Notes under the pieces: generated by a model | Told to the model about the DNA's origin: nothing | The model's input: the letters and a program-made list of their open reading frames with translations, nothing else | The model's database searches: none | Shown here: piece by piece, positions 26,348 through 35,287 of the stretch | Position numbering within the stretch: the first letter of the stretch is position 1 | Layout of the letters: the number at the start of each line of letters is the position of its first letter | Position numbers and translations under genes: made by a program | Assembly (NCBI RefSeq): GCF_004366635.1 | Contig: NZ_SORN01000001.1 | Coordinates: forward strand, 696,435-760,434 | DNA from: Roseinatronobacter bogoriensis DSM 18756 | GTDB taxonomy: Bacteria; Pseudomonadota; Alphaproteobacteria; Rhodobacterales; Rhodobacteraceae | Reading direction: 5' to 3' | DNA length: 64,000 nt

Positions 26348-27249
26348 TACCTGCCGCGCTCTGGACCTATCAGAAAGAACGCTTCCCGCTGGTCAGGACC
26401 GTGCCCTTGCTGGCGGTGTTTTCTGCCGCGAGCATTAGCGTATCCGCCGAAATGGCAGGGCGGCCCCTGCCGGGCTGGGGGGCCTTTGCGGCAGGGTTTG
26501 CCGTGGCAATGCTGCTGTTTTTCCAGATGCGGGTTTGCGATGAATACAAGGATCTGGAAGATGACAAACGCTACCGCCCCGACCGCCCCATCCCGCGTGG
26601 GCTGATCTCGCTGCGCGCTGTGCTGTCGCTGGGGCTTGCCTCGCTGCCGCTTACCGCCTTCGCGGCATGGGCGTGGCACCCGCCGCTTATATGGCTGCTT
26701 GGGGGGGTGTGGCTGTGGCTGGCCGCCATGACGGCAGAATTCGGCGCGCCGGAATGGCTGAAGGCGCGGCCGGTGCTGTATCTGCTCAGCCATATGGCGA
26801 TCATGCCGCTGATTGATTTGCTGCTGACGGCAATGGAATGGCTGCCCGCAGGCGGCCCGGCCTTTTGGCTCTGGTTGTTTCTGGCGCTGTCCTTTGTGAA
26901 TGGTTGCGTGCTGGAAATCGGGCGCAAACTTTGGGCACCACAATCCGAGATTGCGGGCGTTGAAAGCTATTCCGGCCTGTGGGGGCCGAAAAAGGGCGCC
27001 TTGATCTGGGCTGCATGTGTCGCGCTGTCTTGGGGTTTGCTGGTCGGTGTGGGGGCGGCAACGGGTGTGGTCTGGGTCGCGGTGCTGCTGGGCGGTGCGG
27101 GGGCGCTGTGGTGCATCCGGGCAGCGGCGGCCTATGCGGCAGCGCCCACCATAGCGGCGCAGAAACGCCTTGATATGGCGGCAGGGCTTTGGGTCTTTGC
27201 CTGCTATGCGCTGGCGGGTTTTGCGCCGCTGATTGTAAGGATGTTCTGA
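26344..27249 (+). CDS. UbiA-family prenyltransferase-like membrane protein
   Basis: 301 aa with about eight hydrophobic segments. The first Asp-rich motif is intact (D66xxxD70xxxD74 in CDEYKDLEDD, followed by RPDRPIPRG), as needed to bind Mg-diphosphate. The second motif is degenerate: EIGRKLWAPQSEIAGVESYS has Glu in place of Asp. UbiA proteins transfer prenyl groups to an acceptor in the membrane; this subgroup's substrates are not known to me. ATGA overlap with the HMG-CoA reductase gene indicates coupling. Confidence 0.82.
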   Translation: MIPAALWTYQKERFPLVRTVPLLAVFSAASISVSAEMAGRPLPGWGAFAAGFAVAMLLFFQMRVCDEYKDLEDDKRYRPDRPIPRGLISLRAVLSLGLASLPLTAFAAWAWHPPLIWLLGGVWLWLAAMTAEFGAPEWLKARPVLYLLSHMAIMPLIDLLLTAMEWLPAGGPAFWLWLFLALSFVNGCVLEIGRKLWAPQSEIAGVESYSGLWGPKKGALIWAACVALSWGLLVGVGAATGVVWVAVLLGGAGALWCIRAAAAYAAAPTIAAQKRLDMAAGLWVFACYALAGFAPLIVRMF

Positions 27250-29666
27250 TGGTCATTGTCCTGCAGGATCAGGCGCGCGATGTCGCGGATGTCGGCGGCA
27301 AGGCTGCCGCCCTGTCTCGTTTGGCCGAGAACGGATTTGCGCCGCCTGCGTTTTTCGTCATCCGCGCCGAGGCGTTCGATACTGGCGCGCCGCTTGCGGG
27401 CTTCGCGGACGCGCTGGAGAAACTGGGCGCGGGGCCGTTTGCCGTGCGCAGTTCGGCGCGGCAGGAAGATGGCGCCGCCCACAGCCATGCCGGGCAGTTT
27501 GACACGCTGCTGAATGTGCCCGCCCGCGGGGTCGAAGTTGCGGCGCGACGGGTCTGGCAATCTGGCTTTTCCGAAACAGTGGCCACCTACCGCGCGCTGA
27601 AAGCCCAAACAGGGGCCGAGGGGCCAGCAGTGATTGTCCAGCGCATGATTGATGCGCGCGCCGCCGGTGTGGCGTTTTCCGCCGATCCCGTAACAGGGCG
27701 GCGTGATCGTGTGGTGGTGTCGGCCATTGCCGGACTGGGCGAGCGTCTGGTGTCCGGCGAAGCGGATGGCGAGGATTGGACAATCGGGGCCACGGCGCAA
27801 TGTGCCACGGTGCCTGCCGTGCTGACGGTGGCGCAGGCCGAACAGATTGCCGCACTCGCCCGCCGTGCCGAGGATGTGTTTGGCGCGCCGCAGGATATTG
27901 AGTGGGCGATAGATGATGAAGGGCTGCATATCCTGCAATCGCGCCCCATCACCACACCGCTGTTGCCGCGCCCGAATGATGATACCGCGCTGACGATTTT
28001 CGACAATTCCAATATTGTCGAAAGCTATCCGGGCATGGTCAGCCCGCTGACCTATTCCTTTGCGGTGCATGTCTATGCCCGCGTCTATCGGGCCTTCGTG
28101 GCCTTGTTGGGCGTGCCGGACCATATAATCACCGCGAATTCTGCCGTGTTTGGCAATATGCTGGGCCGAGTGGACGGGCGGGTGTATTACAACCTTGTCA
28201 ACTGGTACCGCGCGCTGGCGCTGTTGCCCGGGTTTTCGCTGAACAGGGCCTATATGGAAACGATGATGGGCGTGGACACGCCCATGCCCCCAGAGGTGAC
28301 CGACAGCATTGGCCCACCACCGGCCAAGGGCGGCGCGCGCATTCTTGAATATGCCCGATTGGCGCGCGCGGGTGTCGGTTTGGTGTGGCAGGCGATTGTG
28401 CTGCCGCGCACGCGCCGCCGGTTCTATACGCGCCTGAATGCCGCGCTGGATGGCGGTGTTGATGTGGCGCGCGCCGGACCCACCGCGCTGGCGGCGGAAT
28501 ATCGCAAGATCGAAAGCACCTTGCTGGACCGTTGGGATGCGCCGCTGGTCAATGACTTCCTGTGCATGATTGCCTTCGGGGCCTCGCGCAATCTGTTGGA
28601 AAAATGGCTGGGGCCGCAGGGTTTGACCCTGCATAATGATGTGATGATCGGGCAGGGCGATATCATTTCGGCGGAACCCGCGCAGCGCATCATGAAAATG
28701 GGACAGATGGCGCGCGCGGCGGGGCTGGATGCGGGGCTGATCGCGGATGGCATGGCCAGCCTTGACGCCCATCCCGACCTGCGCCGAGAGGTGGAGAGCT
28801 ATCTTGAAAAATTCGGGGACCGCTGCACCGAGGAGTTGAAACTCGAAAGCCTGACCTTGCGCGACGACCCGTCCAGCCTGCTTGCCGCGATTGTCGCCAG
28901 CGCGCAGCGCGGCGCGCAGGATACGCACAAGACCAAAGACCCCGATTGGCGCGCGCTGTTTGCCAACCCGTTCAAGCGCATGATCGCAAAGGGCCTGATT
29001 GCATGGACGAAAAACCGCGTGCGCGACCGCGAAAACCTGCGCTTTGAGCGCACGCGCATCTTCGGCCATGCGCGCCGCGTATTTCTGGCCCTTGGCCGCG
29101 AATTCGCCGCGCGCGGGCTGCTGGAGTCGCCGCGCGACGTGTTTCACCTGACCACATCTGAAGTGTTGGGCGCGGTCGAAGGGTTTGGCCTGTCGGGCGA
29201 TCTGAAATCGCTGGTCAATTTGCGCAAGGCCGAAGATACCGCCGCCGCACAGCGCCCCGACCCGCCGGAACGTATTGAATTGCGTGGCCCTGCCATTGCG
29301 CCGATCTGGTCCGATGTGCCGGTGACGCAAGACCAATCCGCTCGGCGCAAGGCAACGGGCTGTTCGGCGGGGCGCGTGACCGCCGTGGCCCGCGTGATCC
29401 GCGACCCGCGCACGCAATCACTGGCCGCAGGCGAGATACTTGTGGCGCGTCATACCGATCCGGGCTGGATTGCCGTATTCTCGAACGCATCCGCCATCGT
29501 GGTGGAGCGCGGATCACTTTTGTCGCATTCGGCCATCGTGGCGCGCGAATTGGGCATTCCCTGCGTGGTCGGGCTGAAGGGGGCCACGCACTGGGTTGCT
29601 GATGGTGAAACCCTGACCGTGGACGGTGCAACCGGCGAGGTGGAGAGGCATATTGGCGAAGTCTGA
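27249..29666 (+). CDS. PEP-synthase/rifampin-phosphotransferase-like protein
   Basis: 805 aa. The N-terminal ATP-grasp (PPDK_N) domain has GGKAAALSRL (16-25), the PFAVRSSARQED loop (63-74) and DIEWAIDD near 220. The C-terminal swivelling phosphohistidine domain has SLLSHSAIVARELGIP with His760. The ~400-residue middle is unlike the pyruvate-binding barrel of PpsA, so the acceptor is probably not pyruvate. By analogy with rifampin phosphotransferase it may phosphorylate an alcohol using ATP with release of AMP and phosphate; this is inference. The start ATG overlaps the previous stop (TGATG); the frame upstream to 27189 lies in the UbiA gene. Confidence 0.82.
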   Translation: MVIVLQDQARDVADVGGKAAALSRLAENGFAPPAFFVIRAEAFDTGAPLAGFADALEKLGAGPFAVRSSARQEDGAAHSHAGQFDTLLNVPARGVEVAARRVWQSGFSETVATYRALKAQTGAEGPAVIVQRMIDARAAGVAFSADPVTGRRDRVVVSAIAGLGERLVSGEADGEDWTIGATAQCATVPAVLTVAQAEQIAALARRAEDVFGAPQDIEWAIDDEGLHILQSRPITTPLLPRPNDDTALTIFDNSNIVESYPGMVSPLTYSFAVHVYARVYRAFVALLGVPDHIITANSAVFGNMLGRVDGRVYYNLVNWYRALALLPGFSLNRAYMETMMGVDTPMPPEVTDSIGPPPAKGGARILEYARLARAGVGLVWQAIVLPRTRRRFYTRLNAALDGGVDVARAGPTALAAEYRKIESTLLDRWDAPLVNDFLCMIAFGASRNLLEKWLGPQGLTLHNDVMIGQGDIISAEPAQRIMKMGQMARAAGLDAGLIADGMASLDAHPDLRREVESYLEKFGDRCTEELKLESLTLRDDPSSLLAAIVASAQRGAQDTHKTKDPDWRALFANPFKRMIAKGLIAWTKNRVRDRENLRFERTRIFGHARRVFLALGREFAARGLLESPRDVFHLTTSEVLGAVEGFGLSGDLKSLVNLRKAEDTAAAQRPDPPERIELRGPAIAPIWSDVPVTQDQSARRKATGCSAGRVTAVARVIRDPRTQSLAAGEILVARHTDPGWIAVFSNASAIVVERGSLLSHSAIVARELGIPCVVGLKGATHWVADGETLTVDGATGEVERHIGEV

Positions 29667-30753
29667 GATTGAGGGGAAAGCCGCTTTTGACCACATCCGC
29701 TATGCCCAACTGTGGGAAGATGCGGATATCCTGACTGCGGCCCTGGGCGATTGCAGCGGGCAAACACTGGTGTCGATCTGCGCGGCGGGGGATAATGCGC
29801 TGGCCATGCTGCTGCTGGACCCTGCCAAGGTTGTGGTGGTCGATCTGTCGCCTGCACAGATCGCCTGCCTGAAGCTGCGCATCGCGGCCTATGCGACCCT
29901 GACCCATGCCGAATTTCTGGAACTGATGGGCGCGCGCCCGTCCGCGCGGCGCAAGGCGCTGCTGGCGCGTGTGGTGGCGGCGCTTGACCCTGAAACGCGG
30001 GCCTTCTGGACTGCGCTTGCCACAGATGTCGCGCGGTTCGGGGCGGGCGGGGTTGGCAAGTTTGAACGCTATTTCCGGATATTCCGGACGTGGTTTCTGC
30101 CCCTGGTGCACAGCCGCGCCACGCTTGACGCCATATTTGTGCCGCGCGACCGGCACGGGCGGCAGGCGTTCTTTGACACGCGGTTCAACACATGGCGCTG
30201 GCGGGCGCTGCTGAACGTCTTTTTCTCGCGCTTTGTGATGGGGCGCATGGGGCGGGACAAGGCGTTTTTCGACCATGTCGAGGGCAGCCCCGCGCAGCAT
30301 GTGGCGCGGCGCATCCATCACGCAGCGGTGCAAACCGACCCGTCGGAAAACCCCTATCTGCACTGGATCATCACGGGCACGCATGGCGCGGCCCTGCCAA
30401 TGGCGTGGCGCGCAGAGAATTATGACACGATCCGCGACCGCTGCGCCCGGATTGAAATCCGGCCCGGATCGTTGGAGGCGTTCATAAACACCGGCGAGTT
30501 GGCGCATGGATTCAACCTGTCGGATATTTTCGAATACATGTCCCCGCCCGTTTTCGCGCAGGTATATGAAAGCATTCTGGGGGCCGCCGCCCCAAATGCG
30601 CGGCTGGTCTACTGGAACATGATGGCCCCTCGCCGGGTGCCTGCGCACCTGTCCGCACGCGTGACGCGCTTGCGCGACTTGGAGGATGACTTGAAAGCGC
30701 GCGACAAGGCGTTTTTCTATTCCGATTTCGTGGTCGAGGAAGTTGTCGGGTGA
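29653..30753 (+). CDS. BtaA-like (DUF3419) SAM-dependent 3-amino-3-carboxypropyl transferase
   Basis: 366 aa of the DUF3419 family, whose known member BtaA moves the 3-amino-3-carboxypropyl group of S-adenosylmethionine to diacylglycerol in betaine-lipid synthesis. The Rossmann site SICAAGDNALAMLL...VVVDLSPAQ spans 41-69; FDTRFNTWRW and HGFNLSDIFEYMS are family segments. No BtaB methyltransferase is adjacent. TTG at 29653 is chosen because GGAGAGG lies four bases upstream; an alternative GTG at 29626 has no site. It overlaps the preceding gene by 14 bases. Confidence 0.8.
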   Translation: MAKSEIEGKAAFDHIRYAQLWEDADILTAALGDCSGQTLVSICAAGDNALAMLLLDPAKVVVVDLSPAQIACLKLRIAAYATLTHAEFLELMGARPSARRKALLARVVAALDPETRAFWTALATDVARFGAGGVGKFERYFRIFRTWFLPLVHSRATLDAIFVPRDRHGRQAFFDTRFNTWRWRALLNVFFSRFVMGRMGRDKAFFDHVEGSPAQHVARRIHHAAVQTDPSENPYLHWIITGTHGAALPMAWRAENYDTIRDRCARIEIRPGSLEAFINTGELAHGFNLSDIFEYMSPPVFAQVYESILGAAAPNARLVYWNMMAPRRVPAHLSARVTRLRDLEDDLKARDKAFFYSDFVVEEVVG

Positions 30754-32069
30754 GTGTCGCTGTGCAACTGGTCATTGCTTTAGGCTCGGTTGCCGCCCTT
30801 GTGGTGTTGATGGCGCTGGCGCGCCGCCTGCCATTCGGTGCCGAGGTGAAACGCAAGCTGGTGCATGTCGGCACTGGCATCTATGCGATGGGCTTGCCGT
30901 GGCTTTTCCCGGACCGCTGGCCCGTCTACATGATCCTTGCGCTGACACTGGTGATGATGGTCATCTTGCGCATGCCGCAAATTTCAGGACGGCTGGGCGA
31001 GGCGGTGCACAGTGTCGAGCGCCGGTCCTACGGGGATTTCCTGTTGGCCATATCCGTCGGGCTTTGTTTCTTTCTGGCCGACGGTGTGGCGCTGTTTTAT
31101 GTGCTGCCCATCGCGGTGCTGACACTGGCCGATGCGGCGGCAGCACTGGCGGGAAGCGCCTATGGCACGCGGCGCTTCAAGGTGGAACAGGGGGTCAAAA
31201 GCGTCGAGGGCACAGTGGTGTTTTTTGTCATGACGCTTCTGGTGGCGCTGATTTGCCTGATGTTTCTGTCGGACCTGCCGCCCCTGAATATCCTGACACT
31301 TGCCCTGCTGGTCGCCGGTTTCGGCGCATTGGTCGAGGCCCAAAGCTGGCGGGGGTTCGACAACCTGTTCCTGCCGCTGGGATTGCTGGTTCTGCTGGAG
31401 GTTCACAGCAACAGCCACTTAAGTGATCTGGCCGTGATTGCCGTGCTGTTTGTTCTGGCCATCATTGCCGCGCGCGCAATCGGGCCGCGTTTCGGCCTGT
31501 CCACCCATGCCGCGCGGGTCTATGTCGTGGCGATATTTCTGATACTGGCCTCGGTCGATTTGCAAAACGCGATCCTGCCCGCGCTGGTGCTGGCAGCATA
31601 CCCTTGGGCCAATGCCCGCACCCCTGCTGGTGATGATTTTGGTGATCTGGATATGGTGGCAGGGCTGGCGTTGTTCAGTTTCGGCTGGCTGGCGCTTGGC
31701 AATGCTGTCGGGTGGAACGCGGTCCAGTTCTATGGCCTGACCGCAATGGGGCTGGTGATGGGGCTGGGCACGCTGGCCTTGCGGCGCAGATTGGTCTGGG
31801 TGCCGGTGATCGCGGCGGCGCTGCTGGCCCTTCGCCAGATTGTAACCGCGCTGAACCCGCCGCACAGTTTATGGGCCGAACCGCTTCTGGTGCTGGCCTG
31901 CCTGTGCCTGGCGCTTAGCGCTGCGGTCAGTGCGGCCCTGCCTGATATGTTTTTCAGGCATCGGGTTTTGAAGCTGACGATATTATCCATGATCCTGCCG
32001 CTGGCCTATTATGCGCTTGCGGTCATGGATCAGGGGGCCACACCCCCACCAGCCGGAGGAAGCCTGTGA
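30750..32069 (+). CDS. Phytol/dolichol-kinase-like membrane protein
   Basis: 439 aa, about 12-14 hydrophobic segments. The first half matches the phytol kinase (VTE5)/dolichol kinase/CTP-dependent diacylglycerol kinase group: KRKLVHVGTG at 34-43, LADAAAALAGSAYG at 126-139 and KSVEGT at 150-155. These enzymes phosphorylate an isoprenoid alcohol or diacylglycerol at the membrane. The second half is a further ~220-residue hydrophobic region without a recognised domain, making the protein longer than typical members. The GTG start overlaps the previous stop (GTGA). Confidence 0.75.
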   Translation: MSVAVQLVIALGSVAALVVLMALARRLPFGAEVKRKLVHVGTGIYAMGLPWLFPDRWPVYMILALTLVMMVILRMPQISGRLGEAVHSVERRSYGDFLLAISVGLCFFLADGVALFYVLPIAVLTLADAAAALAGSAYGTRRFKVEQGVKSVEGTVVFFVMTLLVALICLMFLSDLPPLNILTLALLVAGFGALVEAQSWRGFDNLFLPLGLLVLLEVHSNSHLSDLAVIAVLFVLAIIAARAIGPRFGLSTHAARVYVVAIFLILASVDLQNAILPALVLAAYPWANARTPAGDDFGDLDMVAGLALFSFGWLALGNAVGWNAVQFYGLTAMGLVMGLGTLALRRRLVWVPVIAAALLALRQIVTALNPPHSLWAEPLLVLACLCLALSAAVSAALPDMFFRHRVLKLTILSMILPLAYYALAVMDQGATPPPAGGSL

Positions 32070-32911
32070 CGATTGAGACACTGAAAACCGATGGCGCGTC
32101 CCTGACCCTTCATCTGAACGGGCCGGACTGGGACGGGGCGTGCGCCGCAACACTGGGCAATGTGTCGTTCAAGGCACCACAGACGGGGGCGGCGCTGCTG
32201 GAACAGGCACTGGCGCGGGTGCGTGAGGTGGGCATGGATCGGGTGTTGGGGCCAATGGCAGGCGACACATGGCACAGCTACCGCTTTGTCAGCGAAAGCG
32301 ACGGCTCGCCCGCCTTTCTGATGGAACCGGCCAACCGCCCGCACGAGCCGCTGATCTTTGCCGATGCCGGATTCCAGCCTGTTGCGCGGTATTTTTCGGC
32401 GCGCATGTCCTTGGAAAACAACGATCCGGCGTCCTTGCCTGCGCCTGACGGTTTCACGGTCGAGGCATGGGACGGGCGCGACCCGGATGCCTTGTTCCGA
32501 GAGGTGTTTGCCCTGTCTTCACAGGCATTTGCAGGCAATGCGTTTTACATGCCCATAGCTGAAGCCGCGTTTCTGGACATGTATAAACCCGTCATCCCCC
32601 TGCTGAGGCGTGAGTTGATCTTTTTCGCGCGGCGGCCAGACGGGGCTTTGGCGGGGTTTTTATTCGCAATCCCGAATTATGCCGAAGGGCTGGACACGAA
32701 AACCGTGATCCTGAAGACCTATGCCAGTTTTGTGCCCGGTGCGGGGCGGCATATGGTGCATGCCTGCCATGTCGCCGCCCGCGCCTTGGGGTACCAGACA
32801 ATGATTCATGCGCTGATCCATGACGACAACCGTTCTGCCGCGCGCAGCCGTCAGGAAGGTGGGCAGGTGTTTCGCCGCTATGAATTGCTTGGGCTGAAAC
32901 TGGATGTCTGA
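32066..32911 (+). CDS. GNAT-like acyltransferase
   Basis: 281 aa. An N-terminal portion with LGPMAGDTWHSYRFV and EPLIFADAGFQPVARY, then a C-terminal GNAT-like portion with IFFARRPDGALAGFLFAIP and HDDNRSAARSR. The pattern suggests a two-lobed N-acyltransferase, perhaps acylating an amine with an acyl-CoA or acyl-adenylate made by the next gene; this is inference. GTG at 32066 overlaps the preceding stop; the following gene overlaps its end by eight bases. Confidence 0.65.
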   Translation: MTIETLKTDGASLTLHLNGPDWDGACAATLGNVSFKAPQTGAALLEQALARVREVGMDRVLGPMAGDTWHSYRFVSESDGSPAFLMEPANRPHEPLIFADAGFQPVARYFSARMSLENNDPASLPAPDGFTVEAWDGRDPDALFREVFALSSQAFAGNAFYMPIAEAAFLDMYKPVIPLLRRELIFFARRPDGALAGFLFAIPNYAEGLDTKTVILKTYASFVPGAGRHMVHACHVAARALGYQTMIHALIHDDNRSAARSRQEGGQVFRRYELLGLKLDV

Positions 32912-34328
32912 CCTGCTGCGCGACTTTGCCGCCGCTGTTGCGCGCCATCCCGACCGGGTGGCGCTGGTGGATGGCAAGGGGCGCGCGGTCACATATCACG
33001 AGTTGGACGCGCGCCGGATGCGGTTTGCAAGCGCGTGGCAGCGCAAGGGCATTGGTGCAGGCGACAGGGTTCTGCTGGCCATGACGGTGGATGCGGACCT
33101 TTATGCCGCGCTGGCCGCGCTCTGGACCATTGGCGCAATGGCTGTGCTGCCCGAACCGGCCATGGGGCTGGCCGGTTTGCGCCATGCCGCGCGCGCCACC
33201 AGACCGCGCGCCTTTTGCACCTCCGGCCTGTATGGCCTGCTGCGCTGGGTCTTGCCGGAATTATGGGGGTTGCGTCATCTGCGGCCCGAACAGCGCGCCG
33301 TGCCGCCCCCCGGTATGGTCCCTCCGGCGGGCAGGGATATCGCGCTTATTTCCTTCACATCGGGCACAACGGGGGCACCAAAGGCCATTGCGCGCAGCCA
33401 TGATTTCCTTGCCGCGCAGCATAACGCCATTGAGCCACTGCTGCACAGCGCGCAGCCCGAACGCGATCTGGTCGCGTTTCCCGTCTTTGTGCTGATCAAT
33501 ATCGCCAGCGGGCAGACATCGGTTTTGCCCAACTGGAAAATGTCTCGCCTTGACCGGCTGAACCCTGCGCAACTGCGCGACTGGATGCAGCGAAACCGCG
33601 TCACCCGCGCCCTGATCCCCCCGTCCTTGTGCGAGATGTTGGTGCAGGCGGGCGGGAATGCGCCGCTGCATACGGTTTTTACCGGCGGTGGCCCTGTTTT
33701 CCCCGAACTGATTGACAGGATGCAGGCAGCGCGGCCTGATCTGGGTGTCTGCTGTGTCTATGGCTCGACCGAGGCGGAGCCGATTGCCCATCTGGACGCG
33801 ACCGAGATAACAGGGGACGACCGTAAAGCGATGGACGAAGGGCAGGGGCTTCTGGTCGGGTATCCGGTTGCGGGAATTCGCCTGCGCATCGACAAGGACG
33901 AAATTCAGGTTGCCGGTGCACATGTGAACTGCGGCTATCTTGAACCCGCCCATGATGCTGAAAACAAGATCCGTGATGGCGCGACAGTCTGGCACCGCAC
34001 GGGCGATGCGGGGCGTCTGGATGCGCAAGGCCGCCTGTGGCTGCTGGGGCGTATGGGCACGGATGTGAAAATCGGCGGTCGCATGCGCTATCCTTTCGCG
34101 GTCGAGGTCGCCGCGCGGCAATGGCCCGGTGTGCGCCAATGCGCCCTGATGGCGGCGCAAGATGCCGCCTGCCTTGTGATCGAAGGGGACAAGGCGCAGG
34201 CGGCAGTTTGGCAACGCCATGTCGCTGATCTGGGGATTGACCGTGTCTTGCATGTTCCGGCCATACCCATGGACAAGCGCCACCGATCAAAGATTGACCG
34301 CAAATCGCTGTGCGCATTGTTGAATTAA
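32904..34328 (+). CDS. OleC-like AMP-dependent ligase
   Basis: 474 aa ANL-superfamily enzyme: P-loop SFTSGTTGAPKA (150-161), YGSTEAEPIA (286-295), HRTGDAG hinge and a late KRHRSKIDRKSL lysine. The segment FPVFVLINIASGQTSVLP and the STEAEP motif resemble OleC/long-chain acyl ligases more than acetyl-CoA synthetases. Possible roles are acyl adenylation for the GNAT next door or beta-lactone formation. It ends the seven-gene operon; a GC-rich imperfect hairpin follows at about 34332-34355. Confidence 0.78.
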   Translation: MSDLLRDFAAAVARHPDRVALVDGKGRAVTYHELDARRMRFASAWQRKGIGAGDRVLLAMTVDADLYAALAALWTIGAMAVLPEPAMGLAGLRHAARATRPRAFCTSGLYGLLRWVLPELWGLRHLRPEQRAVPPPGMVPPAGRDIALISFTSGTTGAPKAIARSHDFLAAQHNAIEPLLHSAQPERDLVAFPVFVLINIASGQTSVLPNWKMSRLDRLNPAQLRDWMQRNRVTRALIPPSLCEMLVQAGGNAPLHTVFTGGGPVFPELIDRMQAARPDLGVCCVYGSTEAEPIAHLDATEITGDDRKAMDEGQGLLVGYPVAGIRLRIDKDEIQVAGAHVNCGYLEPAHDAENKIRDGATVWHRTGDAGRLDAQGRLWLLGRMGTDVKIGGRMRYPFAVEVAARQWPGVRQCALMAAQDAACLVIEGDKAQAAVWQRHVADLGIDRVLHVPAIPMDKRHRSKIDRKSLCALLN

Positions 34329-34831
34329 TCAAGGCGGCGCGCTTTCCGCAGCGCCAAGGCCGTGGAAGGGATGAACCGCACGGGTGGCAAGCGGGACGGA
34401 GTGGTGCCTTTCGCGCGGCTTTTCTGGCTGATTGGCTGAGGCGTGGTCTCTCTCGCCCCGCACTAAACCATGTCCCGAATGGCTCAGGCAATCAGCGCCA
34501 GCGCTATCCCGCCCGGCAGCCGCCACGACAACCATGACCTAGCGCGGCGCCTTGCGCCTTGTTTCCGCGCAGTCAGAAATCGAGTAGGGGGATAGTCGTG
34601 CAAGACACATTTCATTACTGACGGGTCCGGTGTGGAAACTTGCGGCGATGGCGGGTGGGTTGCCGCATTTGTAACAACCAGGCCATTCGGTGTGCGCGTC
34701 CAGATCATTGTTGCGCATCTGACCGGGAAACCTGCTGCGCTGCCGACAAAGGGGTTGCGTGCGTTGCTGCAAATATGCAAGCCTATCGAAAATGCGACAC
34801 ATATAAGTCGCAAATGTTAGGGATGGTGTGT
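34329..34831. other. Intergenic region between two operons
   Basis: About 500 bases. The start has an imperfect GC-rich hairpin (GGCGGCGCGC...GCAGCGCC) that may end the upstream operon. Frames on either strand here give Pro/Arg/Ala-rich peptides without domains. The right end holds two inverted repeats just before the tct genes (listed separately). Confidence 0.5.
34768..34812. promoter_or_regulatory. Candidate operators upstream of the TTT operon
   Basis: Two palindrome-like sites: TGCA-AATA-TGCA at 34768-34779 and TGCGAC-N8-GTCGCA at 34793-34812. The second abuts the first possible ATG (34814) of the tctB-like gene, so a bound protein would block expression. No regulator gene is adjacent, and which protein binds is unknown. 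Confidence 0.35.
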
Positions 34832-35284
34832 ATGCCTAGATCAGATTTCTGGTCCGGCTTGGCTGTGGCCGGGTTTGGGCTTTTGGCCTTGTTTTGGATG
34901 ATCCCGAATTACGCGGGGTCGAACCCGTTTGCGCGTATGCCGCCCGAACTGGTGCCTAGCATAGGGGCATGGCTGATGGTGGTGTGCGGCGGTATTGTCG
35001 CCATCAAGGGCCTTGCCCAGATGCTGCGCGCACGGATTTCTCCATTGACGGCTGATCTGCATTGGGGGGCTGTTGCTTGGGCCGCGTGGCCCTTTGCCTA
35101 TGTGGCTGTCGCGATCTGGTTCATGTCCTTCATCAAGATCACATGGTTCGGCGCGTTCCTGATTGGCGGTATGCTTATCCTGCTGGGTGAACGGCGCTGG
35201 TGGATGATCCTTGGCTGTTCCATCGTCCCGGTGGTGCTTTTGTATGTTCTGTCGGTTTACATGATGCGCGTAGGGGTGGTGTAA
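34832..35284 (+). CDS. Tripartite tricarboxylate transporter small subunit (TctB family)
   Basis: 150 aa with four hydrophobic segments (about 8-28, 42-65, 80-105 and 110-140), the TctB pattern. It pairs with TctA in the inner membrane. In-frame ATGs at 34814, 34823 and 34832 are possible starts; I take the last because AGGGATGG is the nearest purine-rich site. The gap to tctA is three bases. Confidence 0.82.
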   Translation: MPRSDFWSGLAVAGFGLLALFWMIPNYAGSNPFARMPPELVPSIGAWLMVVCGGIVAIKGLAQMLRARISPLTADLHWGAVAWAAWPFAYVAVAIWFMSFIKITWFGAFLIGGMLILLGERRWWMILGCSIVPVVLLYVLSVYMMRVGVV

Positions 35285-35287
35285 CAC

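Noticed and set aside
27204..29417. 737-aa minus-strand frame opposite the PEP-synthase-like gene
   Set aside because: Arg/His/Gln-rich antisense shadow of a GC-rich gene with clear domains on the plus strand. The same applies to the long frames opposite ileS (51319-53511) and the HisC-like gene (56721-58070).
25082..34328. Canonical mevalonate pathway operon
   Set aside because: Only the reductase is present; the other genes belong to different enzyme families.
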